A DNA stretch of 64,000 nucleotides. Origin: Alteromonas sp. M12. Its GTDB lineage: Bacteria > Pseudomonadota > Gammaproteobacteria > Enterobacterales > Alteromonadaceae. The stretch's first letter is position 1, and each line of letters opens with the position of its first letter. Of this stretch, positions 9,495-18,664 are shown one piece after another. The position numbers and the translations under genes are program-made. Location: NCBI RefSeq assembly GCF_037478005.1, contig NZ_CP144164.1, forward strand, positions 4,092,001 through 4,156,000, given 5' to 3'. The notes below the pieces were generated by a model, which was given only the letters and a program-made list of their open reading frames with translations, was not told where the DNA came from and made no database searches.

Positions 9495-10508
9495 ATGGGC
9501 AAAAAACTCCTTATTTTAGTCGCATTGGTTTTATGCTCAACGATGCAAACACAACGGTTATACGCACAAGACGTATCAATAGAAGTTTTGACAGATGTAT
9601 GGGCTCCATACATTAATCCAGAAAGTGAACCTATGGGTCGAGCTGCAAAAGTGTTAGATACAATTGCCGCTTACGCACAAGCCAATGTTAAGTGGCGTTA
9701 CGTGCCCTATAGAGACGCCGCATTGTTATTGGAAAAACAAAAAGCACAACTTGGTTATCCGTATTTTTATACACAGCAACGGGCAGAAAAACACTACTAC
9801 TCAAAACCTATATTCTACCTCACGAGTCGACTCTATTTTAATCGTCACTTTGTGTCTTCTGAGTTAGCAAATAACAACTATGAATCCCTCAAAATAGCCA
9901 AAGTGGCTGGTTATAGTTATGGCGAAAAAATAGATAGTATTGTCACAGATGGCAAACAGTATGAAACCGAAGAAGATGCACTCATCGCTTTATTAAACAA
10001 TGAAGTACAAATATTACCGATGACCGAAGGCGTAATGAACAACTTACTGGATACCCGATTTTCAGAGCAAAAACAGTTGATTATTCCAGTTGATGAAGTG
10101 AAAGATGAATCTAGTCTACATATTATTGCTAGTAAAACAGCCGAAGGCAAGGCATTAATTGAAAAGTTTGATCAAGCCATTACGATGCGACTCAATGGCG
10201 AAGATGCACAGTTGCAACCAACTCAAAACCTTAAGCAACAAGTCGATTTAGCGACATTAGTAACATCAGAAGGGTTTCCGGCAATACTTGGAGAATTTAC
10301 CAATCAAAACGGTAATATTGATTATTACACCATTCCAATAGGAACCAAAGTTATCGTTCTTCAATGGAGTTCAAAAATTCTAAAACCATCACATTCAGAC
10401 CGCATTTATAAGAACATGATGGAAACCAGTAAGGTTGTGATTTTAAATGGCCCCCATGTAGGCAAAGAATTGCGAGTTAAAAACATGCATATTCAGTTAG
10501 AGCCATGA
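9495..10508 (+). CDS. Periplasmic solute-binding-like protein (SBP_bac_3 type) with C-terminal extension
   Basis: The 337-residue protein has a signal peptide ending RLYAQ (about residue 25). A family-3 solute-binding fold follows (about 28-235), with the entry segment VLTDVWAPYINPESEPMGRAAKVLDTI and the second-lobe segment KIAKVAGYSYGEKI. About 95 extra residues (240-337) form a separate beta-rich tail unlike standard binding proteins. No ABC permease or ATPase is adjacent. It starts 2 bp after the upstream gene, and its stop overlaps the next start as ATGA. A sensory or accessory role rather than transport is likely but inferred. Confidence 0.75.
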   Translation: MGKKLLILVALVLCSTMQTQRLYAQDVSIEVLTDVWAPYINPESEPMGRAAKVLDTIAAYAQANVKWRYVPYRDAALLLEKQKAQLGYPYFYTQQRAEKHYYSKPIFYLTSRLYFNRHFVSSELANNNYESLKIAKVAGYSYGEKIDSIVTDGKQYETEEDALIALLNNEVQILPMTEGVMNNLLDTRFSEQKQLIIPVDEVKDESSLHIIASKTAEGKALIEKFDQAITMRLNGEDAQLQPTQNLKQQVDLATLVTSEGFPAILGEFTNQNGNIDYYTIPIGTKVIVLQWSSKILKPSHSDRIYKNMMETSKVVILNGPHVGKELRVKNMHIQLEP

Positions 10509-11062
10509 TTACAATAGGCTTAGGATGGATAGGTACGGTTTTATATTTACTTAACCATGCATACTTATCCTTAGTAACAAACTGGTCGCCAAGAGTCTAT
10601 TACGCGGGTAATTTGGTCGCGGCCACTAGCCTGATAATAAACTCACTATTGGTTTCATCATGGCAAGCTGTCGTAATAAATGGATTTTGGGCTGTCATTA
10701 GCTTGTTATTACTGCTGAATATCACCCTAAAGAACACACCAATCACATTTCGAATGATGGCGGTTGCCGTAGCCTTTATGTGGATAGCTGCCCTGTTAGC
10801 TTTATTTTATCAACTTGATTTGTCGATTCGTATCTTAGGTTGGACATCGGCATTAGTTTTTGGCGCCGCTTATTTGCTATTTTGCGCGCAGAAAATGACG
10901 CAAAAAACCTATTTGTATTTAAATGTTTATGCGGCCTTAGCACTAACACCGCAATTGTGGATAGATAAAAACTACCCTGTACTCACCTTAGAAGTCATTT
11001 GGGCATTGATTTCTATTCATGGTGCATTGCGTCAGCCCGACAATGCCCATTTAATCGACTAG
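10505..11062 (+). CDS. Unrecognised multi-pass inner-membrane protein
   Basis: The 185-residue protein is almost entirely hydrophobic, with about six predicted membrane helices starting at residue 1 and only short polar loops. The start ATG 10505 overlaps the stop of the binding-protein gene (10506-10508), indicating translational coupling. No conserved catalytic motif was seen. It closes the three-gene operon and could be the membrane partner of the binding-like protein. Confidence 0.72.
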   Translation: MITIGLGWIGTVLYLLNHAYLSLVTNWSPRVYYAGNLVAATSLIINSLLVSSWQAVVINGFWAVISLLLLLNITLKNTPITFRMMAVAVAFMWIAALLALFYQLDLSIRILGWTSALVFGAAYLLFCAQKMTQKTYLYLNVYAALALTPQLWIDKNYPVLTLEVIWALISIHGALRQPDNAHLID

Positions 11063-11081
11063 TAAATATTGTCACGAGGCC

Positions 11082-11335
11082 GTAGCATGGCCTTCAGGCC
11101 ATGGAAAAACCAAACAGCCAAGAGACCGTAGCATGGCCTTTAGGCCATGGAAAACTCCAATCATCCACGAGGTCGTAGCAAGGCCTTTAGGCCATGGAAA
11201 AACCCAAACAACCGCGGGACCGTAGCATGGCCTTTAGGCCATGGAAAAACCCAAACAGCCAAGAGGCCGTAGCATGGCCTTTAGGCCATGGAAAACTGCA
11301 AACATCCAAGAGGCTAAAGCACCCGCCCTCAATCC
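11082..11335. repeat. Palindromic repeat array B, five tandem units of 46-47 bp
   Basis: Units begin GTAGCA at 11082, 11128, 11175, 11222 and 11269. Each contains a form of the CATGGCCTTTAGGCCATG hairpin and a tail like AAAAACCCAAACAACCGCGG. The last unit ends in a half-element of the second palindrome type (GCTAAAGCACCCGCC, about 11312-11326). The sequence is clearly the same family as array A on the other side of the operon. Regular spacing and imperfect identity point to local amplification of a REP-type element. Confidence 0.87.
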
Positions 11336-11419
11336 CTTAAACTCTACGACCTATGTCTTATTGTTTGCATTAGGGGTTAATGACATTCTAATCAAAATAC
11401 AATGGCAAAGGTTGTTATA

Positions 11420-11767
11420 ATGAACACAGCAAACCGTTTAAAACTGATTGGATTAGCCGCTTATTTACTCGCAATGTTTGCGCTGCAACAAGTGGTCATC
11501 ATTCCATTAATTGCTTTACTTTCCATTGTGGCGATATACAAAAGTAAGTCTGAAATTATCAAGTCCCATGCTAAATATATCATCTCAGTATTTGTCGTTG
11601 TGATTTCAGTAGTATTAGTCACGGCTAATGTGTTTAGCGGTGAGCAACAGGTGTTTGCTGCTATGGTTGCTATTGGCATAGCCTTTATCATGTTGGCTTA
11701 TGGCGCATTACGAATAGGATTTTCTAAAAAGCCATTCGCGAATCGATTAACCACCAATTTGGAATAA
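11420..11767 (+). CDS. Small membrane protein, unknown function
   Basis: The start at 11420 is preferred because AAAGG (11406-11410) lies 9 bp upstream; the earlier in-frame ATG at 11402 has no ribosome site. The resulting 115-residue protein has about four membrane helices with a short basic tail (GFSKKPFANR). No family was recognised. It stands alone, between repeat array B and the convergent peroxidase gene. Confidence 0.6.
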   Translation: MNTANRLKLIGLAAYLLAMFALQQVVIIPLIALLSIVAIYKSKSEIIKSHAKYIISVFVVVISVVLVTANVFSGEQQVFAAMVAIGIAFIMLAYGALRIGFSKKPFANRLTTNLE

Positions 11768-11846
11768 CGTTAAAAATATAATTGCTTTAAAAAGACCAAT
11801 GGAGGTGTCGGCTATCGGCACGACACCTGACACCTTGCGGTCTGTT

Positions 11847-12770
11847 TTACTTGTCTTTATTAGCTTTAATAAAGTTAAGTGAAGGGGCAAAAAACGCAGC
11901 ACCGGTTTCTGCTACAGTAAAATCCAATAACCTATCATATACGCCGTTTTCATCGCCAAACACCATACTGCTTAACATCTGCGTAAATGGTTTAGGACTG
12001 TTAGCCAATGATACAAAAAATAGTCCTTTCACCGTCATATCACCGTAAGGCATGCTTTGCCGCAATATCTCAAGGCTATTTCCGTCAGCATCCTTAATTC
12101 CCGAGCGTTTGACATGTGAAAATGCGGGTTTATCTTCGCGAGCATATTCGACGTTGTCCTCTTTGGTGCGACCAATTATATCTTCTTGGTTTTTAACCGG
12201 TAGTCTTTGCCAACGATCCATATGGGTTCGGTAACGTTGAATATGAATATAACTACCGCCAGCAAAATCGGGATCTTTATCGCCAACTACGGCTACAGTT
12301 CGTTTGTGCATGCCCTTGGGGTTTTCTGTGCCATCTACAAAACCAATCAAGTCCCGCCCATCTAAATAGCGGAATCCTTTAACTTCCTCGAATAACTCCA
12401 CATGTCCTTTGAGCAACTCACACACCTCACTACCTATGGCAAAACAAACGTCCGCTCGGTCAGCACGGATTTGAATAAATAAATCACATGGTGTTGCTGG
12501 CGCATTGCGATCATCACACTCCATATCTGGAAAAGGCGCGAGTTCCATTGGAATTAGGCCCGGATATAAGTCAGTCCAATAACTAGTGCCAACCGCTATG
12601 ATACCCGACACCATGGCCTCATAATGCTCCTCATCATAGTGTTCAAATACATTGAGGATATGAGCCAGTTTTGCGCGTATCACTTGCGCATCATCATCGA
12701 TAACATTAAACATCAAATATTGCGCATGTAAATTGGGTTCTGCGCAAATGCCTTTTTGGGGTTGTGTCAT
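11847..12770 (-). CDS. Dyp-type haem peroxidase (YfeX-like)
   Basis: The 307 residues contain the signature GXXDG motif (GFVDG, 143-147, catalytic D146) and the likely proximal haem ligand H219 in FSHVKRSG. These are hallmarks of dye-decolourising peroxidases that use hydrogen peroxide to oxidise bulky substrates. There is no Tat or Sec signal, so it is a cytoplasmic, YfeX-type member. Possible roles are porphyrinogen oxidation or haem handling. Its gene is monocistronic, 46 bp before the end of ggt. Confidence 0.9.
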   Translation of the reverse strand: MTQPQKGICAEPNLHAQYLMFNVIDDDAQVIRAKLAHILNVFEHYDEEHYEAMVSGIIAVGTSYWTDLYPGLIPMELAPFPDMECDDRNAPATPCDLFIQIRADRADVCFAIGSEVCELLKGHVELFEEVKGFRYLDGRDLIGFVDGTENPKGMHKRTVAVVGDKDPDFAGGSYIHIQRYRTHMDRWQRLPVKNQEDIIGRTKEDNVEYAREDKPAFSHVKRSGIKDADGNSLEILRQSMPYGDMTVKGLFFVSLANSPKPFTQMLSSMVFGDENGVYDRLLDFTVAETGAAFFAPSLNFIKANKDK

Positions 12771-12816
12771 ATTTTTCTTGTTCTTTTTTATTAATAGAAG
12801 AGCATTGTAAGTTCAG

Positions 12817-14505
12817 TTAATAGCCGGCAGCTTGGCCATCTTTCCGGCTTTCAGAGGCGCCAAAGTATACACCAGTTTTGCTGTCTCTAAGAATAGCTTG
12901 ATAACCACCAAAGCTGCCAGATACATCTCGTAATATATGTCCCTTTTGCACTAATTCTCGTCGAGTCTTGGCTGAAAAACCGCTTTCGAGGCTCACATAG
13001 CCCCCATCTTCCATCAAAGTACCTGTCGGTTGGCTTGAACCACTGTGCAGTATTCTTGGTGCATCTCCAGCTTCTTGCAGGTTCATTCCAAAATCAATTA
13101 AATTGACTATTATCTGGGCATGCATTTGTGGTTGTGTACCACCACCCATTACTCCAAAACTCAACCAAGGTTTGCCATTTTTTGTCACAAAAGCAGGAAT
13201 GATAGTGTGGAATGGTCGTTTCGCTGGTTCATAAACGTTAAAATGTCCTTCTTGCAGAGAAAACAGTTCACCGCGATCTTGCAAGATAAATCCCAAGCCT
13301 GTGGGTGTCATACCTGAGCCCATCCCGCGATAATTGGATTGGATAAGCGATACCATATTACCGTCTTTATCTGCGGTGGTTAGGTAGATAGTATCGCCTT
13401 CATTGAGGCCGGCATCATAACGATTGGCTGCCTTTTGTTGATTCAGTAGCTTCACCCGTTGTTGGGCATATTGTTTGGATATCAGCCAATCAGTTGGAAT
13501 CTGATTAAATGCCGGATCGGCGTAATATTTTGCGCGATCTTCAAACGCCAGTTTTTTAGCTTCTACAAATGTATGAATGTATTCAGCCGAACCAAAGCCC
13601 ATTCCTTCGATATCAAACTGTTCAAGCATATTTAAAATTTGCAAAGCCGCAATGCCTTGCGAATTTGGTGGCAATTCCCAAACATCATAGCCACGATAAT
13701 TACTCGAGACGGGTTCTACCCAAGTGGATGTGTGACTAGCTAAATCCTCATAACTAAGGAATCCACCTTGCGCTTTCATATAGGCGGCAATAGTTCGAGC
13801 GATATCACCTTTATAAAAAGCATCGCGACCACCTGTGGCTATTTTTTCCAATGTGGCGGCTAAATTCTGATTTACGAATATTTCACCTTTTTTAGGTGTT
13901 GAACCATTGGGCATATAAGTATCGGAAAATCCCTCATACTTACTTAAAATTGGCGCGCTACGTTGCATGTACCAAGCAATAAGTTCGCTTACTGGAAAGC
14001 CTTTTTTAGCATACTCTATGGTTGGAGATAAGATACTAGTCATCGGCAATGAACCAAATTTACCGTGTAGTTCAAACCATCCATCAACAGCGCCAGGAAC
14101 GGAAACCGGCAAAGGACCATGGGATGGAATCTTTTCCATACCTTGCTCTTTAAAGTATTCTAACGTTAACGATTTAGGCGAACGGCCTGAGGCATTTAAT
14201 CCATAAAGCTGCTGCGTTTTTGCATCCCAGACGATAGCAAACAAATCACCACCAATTCCATTGCCGGTTGGTTCTACTAAGCCCAGCATGGCGTTCGCAG
14301 CAATAGCGGCATCAATAGCGTTACCACCTTGCTTTAAGATGTCTAAGCCAACTTGCGTGGCTAATGGTTGGCTAGTGGCAACCATACCATTGGTCGCTAT
14401 AACCTCAGAACGTGAAGCGAAGGGTTCACCAGTGATACGATCATAGGCTGAACTGTATTGACTGAATACAATCAATGAACCAAAGATACACGCAAGAAAT
14501 CTCAT
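12817..14505 (-). CDS. ggt: Gamma-glutamyltransferase (glutathione hydrolase)
   Basis: The 562-residue precursor has a Sec signal peptide (about residues 1-20, ending SSA) and is periplasmic. It transfers or hydrolyses the gamma-glutamyl group of glutathione. The protein self-cleaves before a threonine nucleophile, here T372 at the start of TIYLTTADKDGN. The large-subunit motif GNAIDAAIAANAMLGLVEP and the small-subunit GMGSGMTPTGLGF are present. It probably helps recover cysteine and glutamate from glutathione. It is followed by the peroxidase gene on the same strand. Confidence 0.94.
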   Translation of the reverse strand: MRFLACIFGSLIVFSQYSSAYDRITGEPFASRSEVIATNGMVATSQPLATQVGLDILKQGGNAIDAAIAANAMLGLVEPTGNGIGGDLFAIVWDAKTQQLYGLNASGRSPKSLTLEYFKEQGMEKIPSHGPLPVSVPGAVDGWFELHGKFGSLPMTSILSPTIEYAKKGFPVSELIAWYMQRSAPILSKYEGFSDTYMPNGSTPKKGEIFVNQNLAATLEKIATGGRDAFYKGDIARTIAAYMKAQGGFLSYEDLASHTSTWVEPVSSNYRGYDVWELPPNSQGIAALQILNMLEQFDIEGMGFGSAEYIHTFVEAKKLAFEDRAKYYADPAFNQIPTDWLISKQYAQQRVKLLNQQKAANRYDAGLNEGDTIYLTTADKDGNMVSLIQSNYRGMGSGMTPTGLGFILQDRGELFSLQEGHFNVYEPAKRPFHTIIPAFVTKNGKPWLSFGVMGGGTQPQMHAQIIVNLIDFGMNLQEAGDAPRILHSGSSQPTGTLMEDGGYVSLESGFSAKTRRELVQKGHILRDVSGSFGGYQAILRDSKTGVYFGASESRKDGQAAGY

Positions 14506-14615
14506 TAAACCACCCTTTATACTATTTGATGATTTAAAGGATACGCTTTGCGACCATTGGTTTAAAGAAAATATAAACGCAAGTGGTGTAAAAGCACTTT
14601 TCTATGCTTTAAAGC

Positions 14616-15614
14616 CTATTCATTAACGTCCTCAAAATTGACTACTCCCTCAGTTTTAGCATCATCTATGCTGACTTCTTGAATTTGTACAAAGCCTACT
14701 TCGTCATCTAACTCTGGATCATCAGTAAGATCGCAACTGAGTGCCAGCGTGTAACTTCCATAGGGAACAAAACCAATATCAAAGGGGTAAGTAGTTTGTG
14801 AAGCATCAAAATAGACACTTGTACTGGCAAAAGGAAGAACCTGTTCTAAACCACCATTATCTGCCAATTTACTAGATTCTAAGTTCATGCCTTCATACAA
14901 ATACACAACCGCAGGAGAGCCATTGATATCAGCTAACGGCTCACATAATTGATTAATCAAAAGCGTTTCTGAAACTTGCCCCTTGATTTGCCCAGCTTGC
15001 TGATTATCTACCAACCTTATTCCAGTTGATTGTAAAAAATATTCATCTTGTCCCACGGGGTTGGTCAAGGCGTTTCGTAAATCGAATTCAACCGTAAAAT
15101 CTGCTGTGTTGTTTTCAGTTACAGTAAACCCGTCAAAGGTGATTTCATTGGATGCGATGGTTATCGGATTTTTTGTATGCTTTAGTTTATCTACCGTGTA
15201 TGAACCATCTGTCATACCAAGGCTTATTTGAGAGTATTGACCGGCTTGTATATTAATCTCTTCTACTAGCGGTATTGAGAGACTACCAGTGTACTCAAGA
15301 AGGTCAATTCCAACCGCATTAGGCACCACATTATTGGTATCATCCAAACATAAATCGTTGGCCGTAAGAGCAAACTCTGGATCACCAACTTTGAAAGTAA
15401 GATCTTCTTCCTCGCCTTTGAGGGTAATAGTCGAAAAACACAAAATTACATCTGCTAAACCGTCTGCTGGTGCATCACTCACGGCTAAGGAAAAAGACGG
15501 TAGAGTGGTTTTAACGGGAGCGGCAAAAATCGGCAAAGCATCATCATTAGAACCACAAGCGGATAGCATTGCAATGAAACAGAGTAAAGACACATGAAGG
15601 GGCTTTATAATCAT
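14616..15614 (-). CDS. DUF4382-type lipoprotein
   Basis: The start at 15614 is chosen because AGGAGA lies just upstream and it gives a proper lipoprotein signal (MIIKPLHVSLLCFIAMLSAC, lipobox LSAC). A longer frame from 15662 would bury the signal. The mature protein of about 310 residues begins with LAVSDAPADGLADVILCFSTITLKG, typical of the DUF4382 beta-sandwich, and includes an acidic C-terminal domain. Its function is unknown in the family; exported, membrane-tethered and possibly surface-exposed is all that can be said. Confidence 0.78.
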   Translation of the reverse strand: MIIKPLHVSLLCFIAMLSACGSNDDALPIFAAPVKTTLPSFSLAVSDAPADGLADVILCFSTITLKGEEEDLTFKVGDPEFALTANDLCLDDTNNVVPNAVGIDLLEYTGSLSIPLVEEINIQAGQYSQISLGMTDGSYTVDKLKHTKNPITIASNEITFDGFTVTENNTADFTVEFDLRNALTNPVGQDEYFLQSTGIRLVDNQQAGQIKGQVSETLLINQLCEPLADINGSPAVVYLYEGMNLESSKLADNGGLEQVLPFASTSVYFDASQTTYPFDIGFVPYGSYTLALSCDLTDDPELDDEVGFVQIQEVSIDDAKTEGVVNFEDVNE

Positions 15615-15798
15615 AATTTCTCCTGAAAAAGTCACGTCAGTTTTCAAAATGTCTATAGGCATCTGACAACTAACATTGATTTAGTTCAGAGCAGGAAGGA
15701 TACCAAGAGTGTTAAAAACTGTGTAAGTTCAAGATATTCAGATAGTTACAATTAACTTCGAAAGGATGATTCAGAATAATCAGAGCTGAGCATAAAAA

Positions 15799-15822
15799 AA
15801 ACCCCGCTGATTAGCGGGGTTT
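15799..15822. terminator. Bidirectional rho-independent terminator after amtB
   Basis: ACCCCGCT-GATT-AGCGGGGT (15801-15820) forms a perfect 8-bp stem, with A-run on the left and T-run on the right. Read on the minus strand, it ends the glnK-amtB transcript. Confidence 0.9.
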
Positions 15823-15916
15823 TGTCTGTTTTTAACAACAGTAGGACGATGTTGTTATTATTCTGATTATTCTTATTTTTTTATTCGCCCTCTGTGTTTT
15901 TCTTAAAGAGTAGGTA

Positions 15917-17161
15917 TTAAGAACGTCCACCAGTGAAGTCTGGGTATGCTTCCAAACCACATTCGCCAATATCTACACCTTCGAACTCTTCTTCTTCGCT
16001 TACACGAATACCGATGATAGCTTTAAGTATTAACCATACAACCAAGCTAGTTACGAATACCCATACAAAGATTGTGATAGCACCGATGATTTGACCAGAG
16101 AAAGAAGAACCATCATTTGTAATAGGTACTAGTAGAAGTCCTAAAAGACCTACCACACCGTGAACAGAGATAGCACCTACTGGATCATCAATTTTCATTT
16201 TATCTAGAGCAACAATGCTTCCAACTACCAATAGACCGCCGATAGCTCCGAACAAAGTAGCTTGCAGTGGAGTTGGAGTAGAAGGCTCTGCAGTAATAGC
16301 AACCAAACCAGCTAACGCGCCGTTTAAAGCCATAGTAAGGTCAGCTTTACCAAACAAGATACGCGCTAGAATAAGTGCAGCAACTAGGCCACCAGCAGCA
16401 GCAGCGTTAGTATTCATAAATACTACAGCAACAGCATTAGCACTTTCTACAGTCGCTGTCGCAAGAACAGAACCACCGTTGAAACCAAACCAACCCATCC
16501 ACAGGATAAATGTACCTAATGTTGCTAACGGTAAGTTAGCGCCAGGAATCGCATTAATTTTGCCATCGGCAGTATATTTACCTTTACGAGCACCTAGTAT
16601 CAACACACCAGCTAAAGCAGCTGCAGCACCGGCCATATGTACAATACCTGAACCAGCAAAGTCAGAGAAACCTAAGTCACCAAGTGTATACATACCGAAT
16701 ACAGAAGCGCCACCCCAAGTCCAAGAACCTTCCATTGGATAGATGAAACCAGTTAAGATTACGGCAAATGCAAGGAAAGACCACAATTTCATACGCTCAG
16801 CGACCGCGCCTGAAACGATAGACATTGCAGTTGCAACGAATACTACTTGGAAGAAGAAGTCTGCTGAAGGAGCATAGGTAGCAGGTTCTGCTTCACCCGT
16901 TGCGCCGTCACCTACGATTCCGCTAAGGAACAATGTGAAGTCGTCTCCACCGTACATAATTGAGTAGCCACATACCATATACATGATACAAGCGACTGCG
17001 TACAAAGTAATGTTTTTAGTTAATATTTCAGTGGTGTTTTTAGCACGCACTAAACCGGCTTCTAGCATTGTAAAGCCAGCTGCCATCCACATGACTAAGG
17101 CGCCACATATCAAAAAGTAAAAGGTATCTAGTGCATACCCAAGTTCGAATGTAATTTCCAT
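15917..17161 (-). CDS. amtB: Ammonium transporter
   Basis: The 414-residue Amt/MEP/Rh channel has about eleven membrane helices and moves ammonium across the inner membrane under nitrogen limitation. Recognisable segments are MWMAAGFTMLEAGLVRAKNT near the N-terminus, GFIYPMEGSWTWGG, and GSGIVHMAGAAAALAG, which carries the first pore histidine; ISVHGVVGLLG carries the second twin His. The N-terminus has no separate cleavable signal of the E. coli kind. It lies 21 bp after glnK in one operon; GlnK blocks the channel when nitrogen is plentiful. Confidence 0.95.
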   Translation of the reverse strand: MEITFELGYALDTFYFLICGALVMWMAAGFTMLEAGLVRAKNTTEILTKNITLYAVACIMYMVCGYSIMYGGDDFTLFLSGIVGDGATGEAEPATYAPSADFFFQVVFVATAMSIVSGAVAERMKLWSFLAFAVILTGFIYPMEGSWTWGGASVFGMYTLGDLGFSDFAGSGIVHMAGAAAALAGVLILGARKGKYTADGKINAIPGANLPLATLGTFILWMGWFGFNGGSVLATATVESANAVAVVFMNTNAAAAGGLVAALILARILFGKADLTMALNGALAGLVAITAEPSTPTPLQATLFGAIGGLLVVGSIVALDKMKIDDPVGAISVHGVVGLLGLLLVPITNDGSSFSGQIIGAITIFVWVFVTSLVVWLILKAIIGIRVSEEEEFEGVDIGECGLEAYPDFTGGRS

Positions 17162-17182
17162 GATTTTCTCCTGCCCTGCTAC

Positions 17183-17551
<369 letters not shown>

Positions 17552-17575
17552 TTATTGAAACGCTCCATTCTTAAA

Positions 17576-17590
17576 ACAAGTCTTATGCCA
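17576..17590 (-). promoter_or_regulatory. Sigma-54 promoter of glnK-amtB
   Basis: On the minus strand the sequence reads TGGCATAAGACTTGT, matching the -24/-12 consensus TGGCAC-N5-TTGC at most conserved positions. The start would be near 17564, about 43 bp before glnK. Confidence 0.75.
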
Positions 17591-17654
17591 CTAATGTTTA
17601 CACATAAAAATCAAAGACTTAGATTAAAAAAAGCAGATTAAACAGTCAACTTAC

Positions 17655-17698
17655 GCACCAATTGTGTGCAAATACCTATTTTTGCACGTTCTGGGTGC
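17655..17698. promoter_or_regulatory. Two NtrC-binding sites (enhancer)
   Basis: Two GCAC-N7-GTGC dyads, GCACCAATTGTGTGC (17655-17669) and GCACGTTCTGGGTGC (17684-17698), match the NtrC consensus. Their centres are 29 bp apart, about 98 and 127 bp upstream of the predicted sigma-54 start. This is the usual enhancer layout. Confidence 0.78.
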
Positions 17699-17805
17699 GC
17701 TGTCTGGATGTATTTCGAAAGTGTTGCTTTTAGGGAACTAAAGGAGGTACTGCAAGTCTATTGTCGAATCAAGTTCACAAATATTAATGCTGGATAGCGC
17801 TCACC

Positions 17806-18630
17806 TTGGATTTTGAACGTCAACAACACCTTCCAACCAAAACGAAAAACAATTCTCTACGAAAAGTGTTGTTTATTTCCGTGCTTGCTCATGGCCTGAT
17901 TGGTTGGTGGATTTTGTCTCAACAACGAATTATTATCCCAACAAAAATCGAGCAAGAGGTTTCTGCGATCAACGCCAAACTCGTATTTTTGCCAGCGCCA
18001 AAAGTTGTGGAAGAAGCTGCCGAAATCGAAACTGTTGAACCGTTATCTGAACCAGAAGCGCTGGCCAAACCTGATGATAATCAACAAAAACAACAAGCAG
18101 ACCAAGTTATTGAAGACGTAGAAGTAACTGAAATAGAAGTGTCAGAAACGTTACCACCAGCAGATACCATCGAACCTAATGAAGCGCCCGAAATTGTTGA
18201 ACAGGTAACACCGCAAATCCCCCCTATTGAAAATGATTCAAGACGGGAAGATTTGCCTTCGATTGATTTTCCAGACAAAACTAACACTGACACTCAGGTT
18301 GAGACCTCACGAAACTTAGCGCAAAAACATTTGTTAGATCACTCAGCCCAAGCCAATCAACGCATGGCTGAACAGGAGGCGCAGCGCTATCGTCAGCAAA
18401 GAGAGTCGCCTGATTTGAATTTACCTAAGTTTGATCCCTTTAAAACGGACGATGAAAAACTAAGAGAAAGTAACTCGGTACGAGTGGATTGCAGCTCAAC
18501 AGTAAATAAAACCATTGCCGTTTTATCCACCTTTACTGGTGGTAGTTTAGATTGCAGTAAACCGACCGATTTAGCGCCGTTCTTAGACAAACATGTGAAA
18601 AAACCAATGCCCCCCAAAGACAAACGTTAA
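17806..18630 (+). CDS. TonB/TolA-like single-pass envelope protein
   Basis: The 274-residue frame starts at TTG 17806, the only plausible start after an in-frame stop at 17785; no good ribosome site is seen. One membrane anchor (about residues 20-38, LFISVLAHGLIGWWIL) is followed by a long, Glu/Pro-rich extended region (about 60-165), then a charged region and a short C-terminal domain with two cysteines (VDCSSTV and SLDCSKP) that may pair. The N-terminal half resembles TonB or TolA, but a TonB C-terminal fold is not evident. It may span the periplasm; the partner is unknown. Convergent with mrcB. Confidence 0.62.
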   Translation: MDFERQQHLPTKTKNNSLRKVLFISVLAHGLIGWWILSQQRIIIPTKIEQEVSAINAKLVFLPAPKVVEEAAEIETVEPLSEPEALAKPDDNQQKQQADQVIEDVEVTEIEVSETLPPADTIEPNEAPEIVEQVTPQIPPIENDSRREDLPSIDFPDKTNTDTQVETSRNLAQKHLLDHSAQANQRMAEQEAQRYRQQRESPDLNLPKFDPFKTDDEKLRESNSVRVDCSSTVNKTIAVLSTFTGGSLDCSKPTDLAPFLDKHVKKPMPPKDKR

Positions 18631-18664
18631 TGTCAGTTTTGAATATTAATAATTAACTTTTTGG

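Noticed and set aside
11082..11335. Possible CRISPR array because of regular 46-47 bp spacing
   Set aside because: The inter-hairpin segments are near-identical rather than unique spacers, the repeats are hairpins with variants, and no cas gene is present.
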